The notes: generated by a model from the letters alone, not told the origin. A DNA stretch of 64,000 bases from Desmodesmus armatus (GCA_007449985.2 VIIQ02000029.1:212001-276000); one strand, 5' to 3'. Counted from the first letter of the stretch, positions 36,801 to 49,700 are shown. Numbers and translations: made by a program.

Positions 36801-39786
36801 TGGCTTTGAGGTCCCAGAACCCATGCCTGCCATACCAGCAGCTGCTGCTGCTGGCAACCCTCCTGCTGGGCCGGCTGCTGTCGGTGCTGAGCATGCTGCT
36901 ACTGGTGCTACTGGTGGTGCTGCTGATCCCTTTGCGGCGTGGGCGCATCGCTTTGTGCAGCCAGCGGCGGCTGGTGTGGGCACCGCTGGGGTCTTGCAGC
37001 AGCTAGGCAGTGCACTTCAGCTAGAGCTCCCAGATGCGCTAGGTGCGGCAGAAGCAGCTGCAGCAGCTGGTGCAGGACCGCACCCTGCGGCGGTGGTTGA
37101 CGCACGGCAGCAGCGACAGCGCAGGGGCAGCAGCGGCGGCGGCGGCAGCCAGCACCGGCCGCACGTTCACCACCACAGCGCACCAGCAGCAGCGGTGGTG
37201 CCAGCAGCAGCAGCAGCAGCAGCAGCAGGTGGTCAGGAACCTAGGAAGCTGAAGCGCCGCTTCCCTCTGAAGCGCCCCTCTAGACTTGCTGCTCAACAGG
37301 CTGCTGCTGTGGCAGCAGCAGCAGCGGCAGCAGCAGGGTTTAGCGAGTGCCACGGGTCCTGTGGGCCAGAGTGGGCGGGTGACGCCGGCATTGCTGCTGC
37401 GTTGCAGCTCGAGCAGCAGAAGCGGCGGCGGCTGCGGCGGCAGATGCACGCTGCTGCAGCAGCAGTAGGTGACGATGCAGTGCGCATCATCAGCGCCAGC
37501 AGCAGGGTGGGTGGGGGTGCAGGCCCTGGTGCGAGCGGCGCTGCCAGCGCTGGTGGGGAGGAGGTGGCGGGGACAGCAGCAGCTGCAGTTGCAGCAGCGG
37601 AGGCGTCACAAGGGACGGCTATGGCTGCAGCACTGCAGCGCTCGGCTTCTGTGCCCGCGCCTGGCGGGGTTCTGCGAGCTACTGCCAGCCCAACGAGCAG
37701 GCCCAGGGGAGTCGCCCTGGGGTCTGCCTTCCTTCCCCAGCAGCAGTACCAGCAACAGCAGCAGCATCACAGCTTGGCTGCTGTGGGGGCAGCAGATGAG
37801 GTTTACTTGCAGCAGACGTTGCAGCAGACCTACAGCAGTATGGGCCAGCGCCAGCCGGCTTTCTCGGTTCCTGGTGAGGTTGGTTGGGCCGCACAGCAGC
37901 AGCAGCAGGGGCCTGATTCGTCTGCAGCGGCTGACGGCTGCCGCAGCTATGCATCGGAGCCAGGTATGGACATTGATGCTGCTGCAGTTGGGGCCGCCGG
38001 GAGTGTGCTGGAGCATTGGGGTGACGGCTGCAGTTCTGCGCTGGGCCAGTGGCAGCAGCAGCTTTTGCAGCTGCAGCAGCAGGGGCTGGTGACACGGCAG
38101 GACGCAGGAGGGGCGGGGGACTACAACCGCCATCCTCACCAGCAACAGCAGCAGCGGAGGGCGCCGAGCCCGGCTCAGGTTCGAATGCCCACTGCATACA
38201 GGCATGTATCGGCTGACGGCTGCATGATGCCCAGCCCACGTGCTACTGCTGTGCTGCAAGCAGCGGCAGCTGGGGCACAGGCTATGGCCACGCCTGCAGC
38301 GCCAGCAGCAGCAGCAGTCATGCCCAGCCTGTCCCCTCAGCTGCTGCAGCTGCAGCAGCAGCTTCAGCTGTACCTCCAGCGCAACAGGGAAGCACAGGGG
38401 CAGCAGCAGGAGCAGCAGCTACAGCCCGTGCTTGGGCACCACCACAGGCAGTTGAGTGTGCAGCTGCCGCCGGACGCAAAGGATGATTCAGGAGAGCTAG
38501 ATCATGCTGTGCCTGGCTCGCCCGGTGCCCCTTGGTGCCACTTTGAAGCAGCAGCACCCCAGCAGCAGCAGCAGCAGCAGGAGCAGGAGCGACAGTGGGA
38601 CGCAATGGCAGCAGCAGCAGGGTTCAGCGAAGGGCAGGTTGCAGCAGCTTCCAAGGGGCCTGCTGCAGCAGATGCTGTGCGGGGCTCGACTGCTGCTGTC
38701 CGCAGCAGTAGTGCTGGTGGCAGGAGGGACTCCGAGGCCACTTCACCCAAGGTTGGCGAGGCTGTGGGTGCTGGTGTTGGCACTGCTGCTTGCACACCAG
38801 CAGACGTCTGTGCTGCTGCTGCTGCATGCGGCGGTGGCGATGCTGGTGTGCATGGGCCAGGTGCAGCAGGGGTTGGGGTTGACATAGGGGACCTTGACCT
38901 ACCAGCGGCACCCCCAGAGCTTGATGCCATGCTCACAGCCATGCTGCAGGAGCAGCATCAGCAGCAACAGCAGCAGCACGGAGCAGCCGCAGCAGCAGCA
39001 GCTGCACCGTCTGCCGGTCTGCCATCAACTGGCGTTCAAGCCCCGGCACCCCCCTTGTTGATCTCGCGTCAGTACAGCAGCAGCATTCCGGCTGGGGTTC
39101 TGCTGCAGGCAAACCTAGCAGCAGCTGCTGAGGGTGTCGACAGCGTGCCTGGTGCCGCTACCGAAGGCACCCCAGCAGCAGCAGCAGCAGCAGCAGCAGG
39201 GGAGCCGGATGCAGGCCGCGGTGAGGTTACAGCCACTGCTGCTGCGGGACCAGCAGGGGATGCCGGCCTAGGATGTTTTGCAGGTTGCAGCAATGCGCTG
39301 GATACAGACGTTGTGCAAGCAGCGATCATGCAGGAGCAGGAGCAGCTGCGGCAGGACCTCACAGACGCCTCTGCAGGGCTGCAAGGCCTGTGGCTAAACC
39401 CTGACATCAACGGCTGTGCCCTGGAGCACAGCCCCACAGGCCTAGGGTTTAGTGTCGGTGCCAGCCAGGCGGCAACAGCAGCAGGTGCTGATGCATGGGA
39501 GCATGCGCAGCATGCCGGTAGTGCCGGCGGAGGTGGGGTTGTAGGGTGGCAGCCCAGCACGCTGGTTCTGTCGGCACCTTCAGGGGTCTTGCAAGGTTCA
39601 GGGGGTCCTGCTGCGGCGGCTGGAGGGTTGCTGCCTGAGCTGGGGAGCTCTCAGTACATGGAGGCGGCTGCGGCCGCGGCTGGCATGCCCCCATGGTCGG
39701 CGTGGCACGAGGAGCAGCAGCAGTGGCTCGATGACATCTTCACTTCCGGACCCACGCTGCCACATGAACCAGAAGCCCAACCGTAA
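33871..39786 (+). CDS. Very large bZIP transcription factor, Gln/Ala-rich
   Basis: Model: 33871-34151, 34901-35135, 35581-39786 (1,573 residues). The basic region reads RRYRRRLANRESARRMRAKR, with the invariant N-x7-R as N93 and R101. A leucine-zipper coiled coil follows (LEVTVNKLQDKNQRLEEQN and on to LQQLQEEMRSL). An acidic N-terminus precedes the basic region. Introns split the basic region after Asn-Ala-Asn type codons, as in plant bZIP genes, and the splice phases match. The last exon codes about 1,400 residues of Gln, Ala and Gly tracts with islands such as FKRWTPPAG and EPRKLKRRFPLKRPSRLA (possible nuclear signal) and no second domain. It is expected to bind DNA as a dimer in the nucleus; targets are unknown. 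Most bZIP proteins have 150-600 residues, so the length is unusual. Confidence 0.85.
34665..34850 (+). pseudogene. Decayed duplicate of bZIP exon 2 and its acceptor
   Basis: The segment repeats the intron 3' end and the start of exon 2 (CTGCAGGGAGTCAGCACGCC at 34693 against the functional copy at 34891). It then continues through the GTCAACAAGCTGCAGGAC block at 34815. It lacks bases in the AAACGC part, so the frame is lost, carries in-frame stops, and is interrupted by a 40-base insertion. It lies in intron 1, about 190 bases before the real exon. Confidence 0.8.
34754..34813. repeat. Small insertion flanked by 10-bp direct repeats
   Basis: CCTAGAGGTC occurs at 34754-34763 and 34804-34813, bracketing 40 bases that are absent from the corresponding place in functional exon 2. 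The insert contains AAAACAAACAATAAAACCC. The arrangement looks like an insertion with target-site duplication. Confidence 0.6.
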
Positions 39787-39800
39787 CACCGGCACAGGGC

Positions 39801-40031
39801 CCCGGCACACTGGTGTTGGCGCGTCACGGGTCTTGCAGGGTTTGAGGGTCCTGCTGCGGCAGCAGCGCGGCGTTAAGGCTGCTGCTTGAGCTGGGAGGCT
39901 CTTAGTACATAGTCGCGCCTGCTGTTGCGGCTGGCACGCCTCTTGGCCGGCGTGGCACAAGGAGCAGCAGCAGCAGCTTGATGGCATCTCCTCGTTCAGA
40001 TTCACGTTGCCATATGAGCTAGAACCCAACA
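39801..40031 (+). repeat. Decayed duplicate of the bZIP 3' coding end
   Basis: This stretch just after the stop codon aligns throughout with 39552-39782. Shared blocks include GGTCTTGCA, GGTCCTGCTGCGGC, TTGAGCTGGG, GTCGGCGTGGCAC/GCCGGCGTGGCAC, GGAGCAGCAGCAG and the closing ATGA.C.AGAA.CCCAAC. Stops and indels make it non-coding. The offset is 249 bases. Confidence 0.8.
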
Positions 40032-43000
40032 ACCTGTATGAAGTGTGGAACGGACGGGCGCTGTTGACCACAGAGCCAGCTACTTTCGTGGGGGGAGCGG
40101 CTTGTGCATATGTTGTTTGTGTGTGTCTCTGTTGGTATCCGTATGTTGATGTCAGTAGCCATGTGTGGAGCAGTGCGTAGGAGCCTGGTTTTGAGCTTGC
40201 GTCGCCAGCCAAGTGCCGTGTGTTGTGTTTCCAGCCCCTCTTGATCATGCAGCCCCTCTTGATTGGTTTGCATACTGGAGGGTGTTAGCTTGCAGCTTAA
40301 GCTTGCAGCAGCAGTGGTATCAGGACTAGTGCGAATCTTTTGCTGGCTTCTGCAGGTCTTTTGAGTCTTTTTGGTGTTCGTTTGGTCGTGTGGCAGTCAG
40401 TGGTTCATAGTGCCCTGTTGGAGTGGCCTGTTGCAAGGCGGAAGGTGGCTTTGGCCACTTTGCTGGTGGCTGGAAGTGGCAGTTACGGGAGGGCGCGTCA
40501 ACGGAGACATCATGAATGTTCACCTGCACCTATCTGTCCGACAGCAGCACAGATGGTTGAGCATTGAAGTAGGCAAGCAAGGGGGGTGCAGCTGGTGTGC
40601 ATGTGTGCGCGTCGTGGGAGCATGTCGTTACAGTGTGCATGTGTTGGATTGTGAGATGCTTGGGAGTGCCGTGTTGTTTTTTTGCTTTGGGCGCGGTGTG
40701 GTTGTTTGCTTTGAGACGCAAGGCAGCTGGTTTTGTTCTCAGCTTGTGGCGTCATCATATTGACAACAGTCACACGGCCATCTGGGACACCAGGCCGCTG
40801 AAAGGGTTTATGGCTTTTGAAGATCGTACAGCTGTCATGAGGCTCACATGTCATGTGCTCTGCAATGGCACTGCGGCAGTTCGGTGGCGTGTGTACAACA
40901 GCTGTTCCAAGGCTGAAGGACGCTGTGCTGCATGACACATGTGGCCGGACAAGGCTTGCATGTGCTGCACCAAAGGCGGCTGCAAGCGTCTGAGAGGAGT
41001 GTGGGCACTCGTTGCCGGCTTGGCGCCTCAGCTTGTACCTCCTGCTGTAAATCCCTCCTGTTCCCATGGCTGATGGTGTTGTTTCGGCCAGTTTGTGCAT
41101 GCCTTTTCGACTGCATAGGGATGTGGCGCCCAAGACTGCATAACAATGAGGCGGCTGTTGGCTGTCAATGTTACTGTTGGCTGACCAGCGTGCATCAGGT
41201 GACGAACGTCCCTGTTTTGTGCTGCCTGTGTATCATCAGCAACACAATCAAGTGTTCCTCATGTGTGCAAGGTGTCACTTGGCTGATGTCACGAGCCTGA
41301 GGGCGGTTATGTCGTGGCGTGTCCTGCATGTATCAGGTGTGCACATCACGTGATGATGTTGGCAGTGGTGGGGTGGTATATGTCAGGGGTTGTGGTTTAA
41401 TACCAGGGTGAGGGGGTACTATCGGTCCACGCTCTATCGCATGGTTTCCACCTTGGGGGTGCTGCACATACTGTCCATGCACATGCAGGCCCATGGTGCT
41501 TGTTGGCTGGCTGTTGAATGATAACCAGTGGGTATAGAGGATGCATACTGTGTCACTCATTGTTCGCATTGGTCAGTCTTGGAGTGAGCTCGCTTAGGAT
41601 GACCTGCTCTTTTTCAGTAGGTTTGACACGGTGTCTGAGCTGCTGGGAAGGGGCTGACGGTGCTATACTGCGCGGTGGTGGCTGCCTGTATGTCCGCATG
41701 CATGCATGCATCTTCACACATGCCTATCTGCTCACCCCGAGCTGCTGAGCAGGGGTCCACATTGTCCCATAGCATTGCTAGCTTTTGCAGTGTGTGGGGT
41801 GCCTGCGTCCTTGGCATGATAGGTCTTTGGCACAGTGGGCCTGATTTGTGAAGGCGCATTGGAAGGTATGAGGTTTGTACAGGCATGCACTGCCTGCCAG
41901 GGTATGCTTTCACTGGCATGGCAACTGTAGCGCCTTTGTGTCTCCGTGCCTGAACTGCAGATTTGTGGTGTTTTGCTTGCTGATTTACTGTTGCGGCCGC
42001 CCTCTTACGGTGCTTATCACAGGGTGGACTGCGCCTGTCCGTTTTGACGGCTGCTTTGGATTGCGACAGCTGTACGCGATGCATGAGTTGTTATCTTGAC
42101 TCAGCTCTGTGGGTGCCCTCTTGGCTATGAGACACATGAGATGTAGGTGTGTTTTTGGAAGGTGCTTGTTTTGGTAGTGTGGGGGTTGGGATGCATGCGC
42201 CATCCACTCTGCAACGTTCGCTGTGTGACATGCGCTTTTTGAGGAGGGAAGAGGGGGGCAAGGCAAGGGGAGGGGAAGGGCTTTGGGGGTGTCAAAGGAT
42301 GTGGGGGTTTGTTGGGCGGTTGTTCGCCTCAGGCTGCTTTCCAGGTTCCGCTGTTGCGTATTCACACCATAGTGGTGCTTTTGCAAAGCATGTGACATGG
42401 TGTTGCATGGGATGGCTGCACGGGTTGGGGTGAAGCAAGGCACAACTGAGGCAGCTTGGACCATTCAGCATGCTCTGTTGGTCAGTGAGTGCGTGACGAT
42501 GTGCGATAGTGGAAGTACTGCTCAAAGGCTGTGGATAGCAAGGTGTGGGGTTCTACCATGCTGTAGACTGGTGTCTGCTTGACTGGTGAGCTTGGGTTGG
42601 CCCTTAGCCACATATGAAGCTCGGTGTGCGACCTCGCCCCAGCCACCTGAATGTGGCAATACAGAAGGTGGTTATGCTGTGGCAACACTGCACAAGGGAT
42701 TCACGCTGTGGGTGTGCTGTATGTGCCAGCAGGACCTGCATTGATGTTTGCCAGGCACCTGTGCCTGTGGAGCCCAGGTTGATTTGCTTTGCCCTAGGTC
42801 TGTCTGTGTACTGTTGTTTGCAATATTTGGCCGCAGCACAGGGCTGTTTTTTGACAGCAGGGCTGCCTGTGGGCAGCAAGGCGTCTTTTGCAAGTGCGTT
42901 GTGACATGCTTGTTGCTGCCGCCAACATTGTGGCCGGCAACTTGACTTCTTTCACAGTAGCATGGCGCTTTTTGGGTGTTTGAGCACCACAGCGTGCTGA

Positions 43001-44804
43001 TAGCAAGAGCAGGCTGTCCTGACGATCGGATTCTCTGTTGGCAACCGCCCTGGGAAACCACTTTTGCTGTGCTTTGCACACTGTGCGTGCTGCTGAAGGC
43101 CGACATGCCATGGACAGCAGCCGGTGTGAGGCAGCTTTTGACGGCTGTACATACGGACATATTTCCACCCAGCTGTATGTGCGTATTACGGCCATTCGCG
43201 TACCAGGCGCAGGCCCGCAGCGACAACAGCAGAGCAGCTATATGTGCGCGGGTCAGTGGTGGTGATGTCGATTCAGTCAGGTGGTGCACACTGTGGCCTA
43301 TACTCAGGAAACTCATGATACACGGACTGCTCTCCAACTGCCGCAGGCTTGGGAGGAGCACATGAATAGCCCTCCCCTGCTGGTGGGCCTCAGCTGTAAG
43401 CTGTTTTTGGTCCTGCTGGTGGACCTTAGCGGTATGTTGTGTTTGGTTTGTTGGTGAGGGGTGGCTATGGGGTTTGAGCAGGGATGCTGCTTGTATGCGC
43501 CTGAGCCTAGGTTTCAGGGTTTTGAGTCTGGACCCAAACCCTTCAACGGAAGGTGTGGAAGGTGTCAGAGTTTTGGGCGGAGGGGGCCAACAGATGCAAG
43601 ACTGCGTGGACGGATTTGTTGAGTTTTCTGAAGTGTGTGTCGCCTGGAGCTTGTACATGCTTTTGCCCCCACCTATTCCTCTTTTTGGCCGTGTTTCGTG
43701 TTGCCATGCCTTTCCTTGGCTTTCCAGCCGCAATTGCATCTTTGAATTTGTACATGCATGTGGCGCGTAGTGCTTCGCCTGTGCAGCAGTCGACTTGCTG
43801 CTTGTCGTCTAAGGCTGTTTGCTCTCTGTGAAGGTCCGCAGTAGGCCGTGCACAGCGCTACGGCTGGTGCATGCCTATGCAATGAGCATGTGTACAAAGG
43901 ACATGTGTGCTGGTTGAGACCTTGATTGAGTCTGCAAGTTGCATGCACACGCTGTCCGGTGCTTTGCCACATACACACACGCTTTCACCGCTGCAGCAAG
44001 TGCTGCCTCATATGTGCCTTCAGTGCACTTCCACGCGTCTCTGCTGCATGTTGTGAGCAGTCAGTGATCAGTGGACAGGTTAAGCTGTGGGTGTGTACGC
44101 ACGCTGCTGTTGCTTTGGCAGCTGTTACTTGTACATACACATGTGTACACCCCTACTCCATGCGTCACGTTTGTTGTCCTGGTTTTGATGGTGTACTATG
44201 CCTGCTCGCCATCGCCTTTCAATGGTGCGCTTGGGATCCCTCTGTCCCTCTTTCAAGCATTCTATTGCTTGCTGTGTCTGTGCATTGCATGTCGGACGCC
44301 ATGATTTTTCAGTGGTGCATGGTTGGCAAGGTTTTGTTTATCGGTTTGCTTCACAGAGCTTGTGACGTCCTGCCTGCTTGCCTGCTTGATCTGTAGTGTT
44401 CAGCCGACACCCTCAGCGCAACATTGGGCTAAGGCCTAGGCCTCCTCTTGTGCTAAGTGATGGTCTGTTGCGTAGCCAGCCAGTTTGACTGCATGCGGTG
44501 CGTGGCATGCTGAATAAAGGCTGCTTTGCGCTTGGGGTCAAATGCGTTTGGCTTGCTGATTGGTGGTGTGGTTTGGGACCGTCTGGCACCACCTTTGGAT
44601 ACAAAAAATTTGTGCGTTTCGTTTTCGTTTCGTTTCGTTCTCGTGTCTCGTCTACAGCACTTGAACTGTGAACCGAACTGGCAGCGACAGCTTGGCTAGC
44701 AACTAGCCTAGAACAGTTTAGTATAGTTATTAAAGGGCTTAGCGTGGGCTCTGGGCAGCTGGGCGGGTCTGGCTGACCTACAAGCCTCGTAACGGCCATC
44801 ATCA
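40032..44804. other. Long GT-rich region without a supported gene
   Basis: The plus strand is strongly G+T-rich and A-poor to about 44400. This removes stop codons from the minus strand and explains a 355-codon minus-strand open frame (42672-43739) with no recognisable domain. The left part is probably the 3' UTR of the bZIP gene, with a TGTAA at 41046. The right end (about 44600-44804, with CGTTTCGTTTTCGTTTCG at about 44615) is probably the 5' UTR/promoter of the LINE. Confidence 0.45.
41046..41050 (+). terminator. Candidate TGTAA poly(A) signal of bZIP gene
   Basis: TGTAA about 1.26 kb after the bZIP stop; I noticed no closer clear match on the plus strand. A 3' UTR this long would be unusual but fits the GT-rich composition. 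Confidence 0.25.
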
Positions 44805-45331
44805 ATGATGGTGCCACGTAGTCCGACAAAGCAGCCCGGTGAGGGCTCGGCGGCACAGCCACGGGGCAGCACAGCTCCAAAGGGCCTCAAAAACGGCGAC
44901 AGCAGCAGGCATGGTGCAGAGGGAGCGAACGCAGGGACCCACCCTGCAGCTGCAGCAGTTCACCCTGTGACCACACGGGCCCGGGCTGCCAAAGCCAGCC
45001 AATCTGCGGCTGGTGCGGGCGCTCAGCAGACATCTGACGTCCAGCTGCAGCGCTCTCAGGACCAGGGCAGGGCAGGACAGCAGCAGCAGCAGCAGCAAAC
45101 CCTGCCAGGACAGCGGCCCCCAGGCTCAGCCAGCAGTACTGGGTCCCAGGCCAGGGCTGCCGCTGGCAAGGCCGCCAGGATGGCAGTTCTGATGAACCCT
45201 CTCGAGCAGCAGCAGCAGCAGCAGCGACAGGGGCAGCCTCGGGGCGGATCTAAGTCGCACCAGCAGCAATCACACACTGCCCGCACGCAGCAGCAGGATC
45301 AGCAGCAACCACAGCTCCCACCGCAGCAGTC

Positions 45332-45368
<37 letters not shown>

Positions 45369-46748
45369 CAACCAAGCAACGCAGCCCAGCAGCAGCAGGA
45401 GCAGCAGGAGGTGCCGCCGGAGCAGCAGCAGCAAGAGGAAGGGTCCCCTCCCACAGACCCTACGCAGCCTCTACTCCCCTTGGACAGCTCCGCCTCCCCG
45501 GCTCAGCTATTGCAGCAGCTGCAGGAGCGATTCAAGGCTTTGGAGCAGCTTGGCCGCCAGGTGCAGGAGGGTCCCCAGGGTCAGGACCCTACAGTGCAGC
45601 AGTATCTGCAGGAGACGTCAGCTGTCAGCTTGCTGATGAGCGGCCTTATCCAGCGCAACATTACGATGTGTGCGATAGTGACAGGGGACACCCTGGCTCT
45701 TCAGGAAGACACTAGGGGTCTGCAGCAGCGACTGCAGCGGCTTGAGCGGGCGGTAGCGCAGCGAAGCAGTGGGGGCAGCACGCCCGCTGATGCAGCCGCG
45801 GTGGCTGGGCTTGTCACCCAGGTGGAGCAGCTGGGTGCCACAACAGAGCAGCTGGGGGTGGCAGTGCGCGGGGTGCGTAACGACGCCAAGACAGCCCTGG
45901 GTTACCTGCAGAAGGCCGGCCTCCACAGCGGCGACTCTGCCCAGCAGCTGCAGGACGCCGCAGACAAGGGTGCGCAGGCCTTTATGCAGCAGGCGCAACT
46001 CAAGCGGGATGTGAAAGCCCTGCAGCGCACCATCAAGGAGCTTCAGGAGGACCAGCAGCGGCTGCGTACTCAGCAAGCTGCCCAGGGTGCTGTCGGCGCT
46101 TGGGCGCCAGCTGGCTGGCACCCCGACCGGGTGGGTGAGGCCCTTGCTGCTGCTGGCACCATCAGCAAGGGCAGCATCCTGTCTGTGGCAGTTGTCTATG
46201 CTCCGAAGGGTCCGGGCGGCAGCTCAGGCGGGGCGGGCTCCGGGGCAGGGGTTGGCAGCAGCGGCGGCAGGGCACAACACAGTGCAGCTGGCGAGCAGCA
46301 CAGGGGGAGCGGGGCAGCAGCAGCAGCGGCTGGAGGTGGTAGGCCAGGGGACCAGCCCCCTGGTGGGGCCTCTGGCCGGCGGCCCATGGCTCTGTACAAG
46401 ATCCTGCTGAGGAGCAAGGAGCTTGAGTTCACAGTGCTGGGTGGCCGCACCCGCACGAGCCTCGCCTACCAGCGCCAGCCGGTGTATGTGGAGAAGCTGC
46501 TCAATGAGGAGGAGAAAGCACAGCGGCGGGCCATGACGCCCACAGCCAAGGATTTGAAGGCCCGGGGTGTCAGGGTGCGCTGGTCAGGGGCTGTTCTGGA
46601 AAAGGAGGTGCGGGGCCCTAGCGGGCGCTCGTACTGGGAGCGGGTGCAGCTGGCACGGGAGCCCCGCTCCCCTAGGGGCGCAGGTGCAGCGGCAGCAGCA
46701 GCAGCGGCGGGGGATGAGTTTGCGGGCCTGGATGCAGACGCGTATTGA
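44805..46748 (+). CDS. LINE ORF1 (gag-like nucleic-acid chaperone candidate)
   Basis: 647 residues from ATG 44805. The first 220 residues are Gln/Ala/Ser-rich and basic in places. The middle (about 225-430) is a long coiled coil (LLQQLQERFKALEQLGRQ, LQQRLQRLERAVAQ, LKRDVKALQRTIKELQ). The C-terminal third has a compact folded-looking stretch (ALYKILLRSKELEFTVLGG through WERVQLAREPRS) after a Gly-rich hinge. No CCHC zinc knuckle is seen. The layout coiled coil plus C-terminal basic domain recalls ORF1 proteins of L1-type elements, which trimerise and coat the RNA; that role here is inference. Confidence 0.75.
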
Positions 46749-49700
46749 CCAGCCCTGATGCACAGGCCACTGATATCCAGCTTCTAGTGCAGAATGTGGG
46801 GGGTATGGCAGCAGCTAGAATTCCTAGTGCGGTGGAGCAGCACCTTGACTGTGATGTGTACGGGTTTGTTGAGACTATGTTGACGAGTGACACGGTGGGT
46901 GATGTAGAGGGCCTCTTGCCTGGGTATGATGTCTATCACTGTGTTAGGCCACGGCCTGCCCGTGGCAGGCCCCATGGGGGCGTGACAGTGTATGTCAGAA
47001 GGGATTCCCCTATCAGTCTGGGGGCTGGGCTTCGTGTTGCGAGTGACCCTGCAGCGGGGATCGTGTGGTTGGTGGTGCCGGCGTTCCGGTTCACAGTCGC
47101 AGTGTGTTACTTCAGCCCCCCCGGTTCAGCGGTGTATGCTTCAGGGGTGGTTGACCCTGACCCCTTGGCTGCTTTGTTTGCTGGGTTGCGTGAGGCTGAG
47201 GCCAGGGGGGACAAGCATCTGGTGCTGGGTGATCTAAATGTCCGCCTGGGCACCCTCAGTTGTGACGTCCCGAGCAATATGGCAGTACCCCCCGGCCTCA
47301 GTGACCCCTCTGTGTTGCCCACAATACATCACCTGCGCTGTGTCCCTCCTCAAAGGAGCTCTATGGACCTGTCGGTACCCAACCGGTCGCGAGCGGTGGA
47401 GTTCCTTGGGGGTTTGTTTGCTGTGTCTTCTGTTGTGCTCAATGGTAGGGCGCCGGGGGATCAGGATGGTGAGTTCACTTGTGTATCTAACCCACTGTCT
47501 GCTGGTTCTGTTGGCGCTAGTGTGGTAGACTTGGCGTGCGCTTCCACCTCCCTGTATGGCTTGGTGGAGTCTTTTCGGGTGCTGCCGTTCAAGCCGTCTG
47601 CCTCCAAAGATCACTGTGGCCTGTATGTGTCAATCACTGATTTGCCAAGGCGTTGTTATGAGGTTCCGCGCAGGGGGAGGAGGGGCCGGGTGTATCGTCC
47701 GACTCCTGGCTCAGGGTACACTGGTGCTCTCTTGCGGCGCGAGGGCTTTTTTCATACCATGCTGCAAGCTTGGCAGTCTGGTGATGTCCCTGTTGAGGAT
47801 GCTCTCCAGCAATTTACAGAACAGCTTATGTTGTGTGCTGGGGGGGACAGGAGCGTCCAAGACCGGGGCGTGCAGCCTACGGGAAGGGACCAGCCCTGGT
47901 ATGATGCAGAGTGTCGGCGCCTGTCGCGGGAGTTGGATGTGGCATGGGGTGCATGGCACGAGAGCCGAGGGATGGTCTATGGGGCTCACAATGGCTGCCC
48001 GGCTGCACGGCAGGCCCTTGAGGCTGCGCGCCGTGAGTACAAGCGCTGCTGTAAGCGCAAAAAGAGGGAGCATGAGATGCGGGTCCAGGTTGATATGTTG
48101 GAAACATATTTTGGCCACACCCAGAAGGATTACTGGAGGGCCTTTTTTGGTGGACAGCCCCCGCAAACACCGCTGACAGATGTGGCAGCTTGGACAGGGT
48201 ACTTTCGGGATCTTCTGGGGAGGGTACCTGAGCCTCAGTCCTTGGGCGCAGAGGAGGTGGCTCTCAAACACCAGTTGTATGCGGCAGCCCCTAGGGGTGC
48301 CCCAGCTGCCATGGCTGCGCTCAATGAGCCTGTCTCATATGCTGAGGTACAACAGTGTATGGCTCTGCCGACAGGCAAAGCCCCTGATTCACAGGGTCTG
48401 ACGGGTGAGCTGTTGAGGCTGGCATGTGCTCCTGTCCGAGAGGGTGGCTCTGGGGGCGACGCAGCGCCTGCTTCCCCTGTTGTGGTCGAGTGTGCGCAGT
48501 GGTTGTTGCAGGCCATGCTCTCATGTGCATGTGTACCAGAGGTTATGCGCACCAGCAAGTTGGTTCCGGTGCCGAAGTCCCTTAGCCCTGCTGCCTTGGC
48601 GGTAAGGGACCAGTACAGAGGGATTTCTGTGTCGCATGTATTCTCTCGCCTGTTGGAGCGTCTCATGAATCAGCGTTTTGAGCGGCTGGCATCCCTGCTC
48701 TCTCTTCGTGCCCCTACTCAGTGTGGTTTCAGGCCTGGGTATGGTACACTTGATGCACTCTTCACGCTCAACCACCTCATCAGTGTGGCCCGGCATCAGC
48801 GGCGGCGTTTGTATGTGGTGTTTGTTGATTTTAAGAAGGCTTTTGATACGGTGAGGCGAGACCTCTTGCTTGAGCGGTGTCGCGAATTGGGAGTGCATGG
48901 TCCCTTCATGGACATGCTGATCTCCATGTATGACCGTGTTTGCTGTCAGGTGGCCGTTAATGGTGAGCTGGGTGAGGTTTTCACCACAGCCTCTGGCACC
49001 AAGCAGGGTAGCGAGCTTAGCCCTCTCTTGTTTGGCTTGTTCATAGAGCTCTTGCATTACATGTTCAGGCATAAGCTGCCAGGGGCAGGGCCGGTGCTTA
49101 GTGGGCTGCATGTGCCAGATGTCATGTATGCTGATGACGTTGGTCTCCTGAGCTTTGAGCAGGGCGAATTGCAGGAGCTTGTTGATGTGTTGAGTGTGTT
49201 CTGCCACCTGTTTGGGATGGAGGTGAATCTTGCCCCGCACAAGACTTGTGCCGTTTGTTTCCGCCAGCGGGGCATGAAGGTGCCGGCAGGGTTCCGTCTT
49301 GTGTATCGAGGGCGCGAGATTGCGCGGCAAAGTGAGTACGTCTATTTGGGTGTGCGCGTGCATGAGACCCGTGGGCTTCTGGGCGCCTCTGATGCTCTGG
49401 CGGTGTCTGGCAGCAAGGCAATGCATGCCATGCTGACCCGTTGTCGCCGCTCCTGTTTGACTCAGTTTGACATCAAGTGCAGAATGTTCGATATACTTGT
49501 TGAGCCAGTCCTTTCGTATGCATCTCACATATGGGGACCCGCGATATTTGCTAAGCGCCTGCAGAACACGCCTTACGATACCCAGGCCGAGAAGGTACAC
49601 ACATCGTTCTTGCGCATCACGACTGGGTCTATCAAAGGCATTGCCACTGATGTCGTGTACAGGGACATGCATCGTCGACCCATTATGTATCACTGGGTGG

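Noticed and set aside
42672..43739. 355-codon open frame on the minus strand
   Set aside because: It lies in a G+T-rich, A-poor plus-strand region that removes minus-strand stops. The protein has no domain or coding-like codon bias, and no splice or promoter context.
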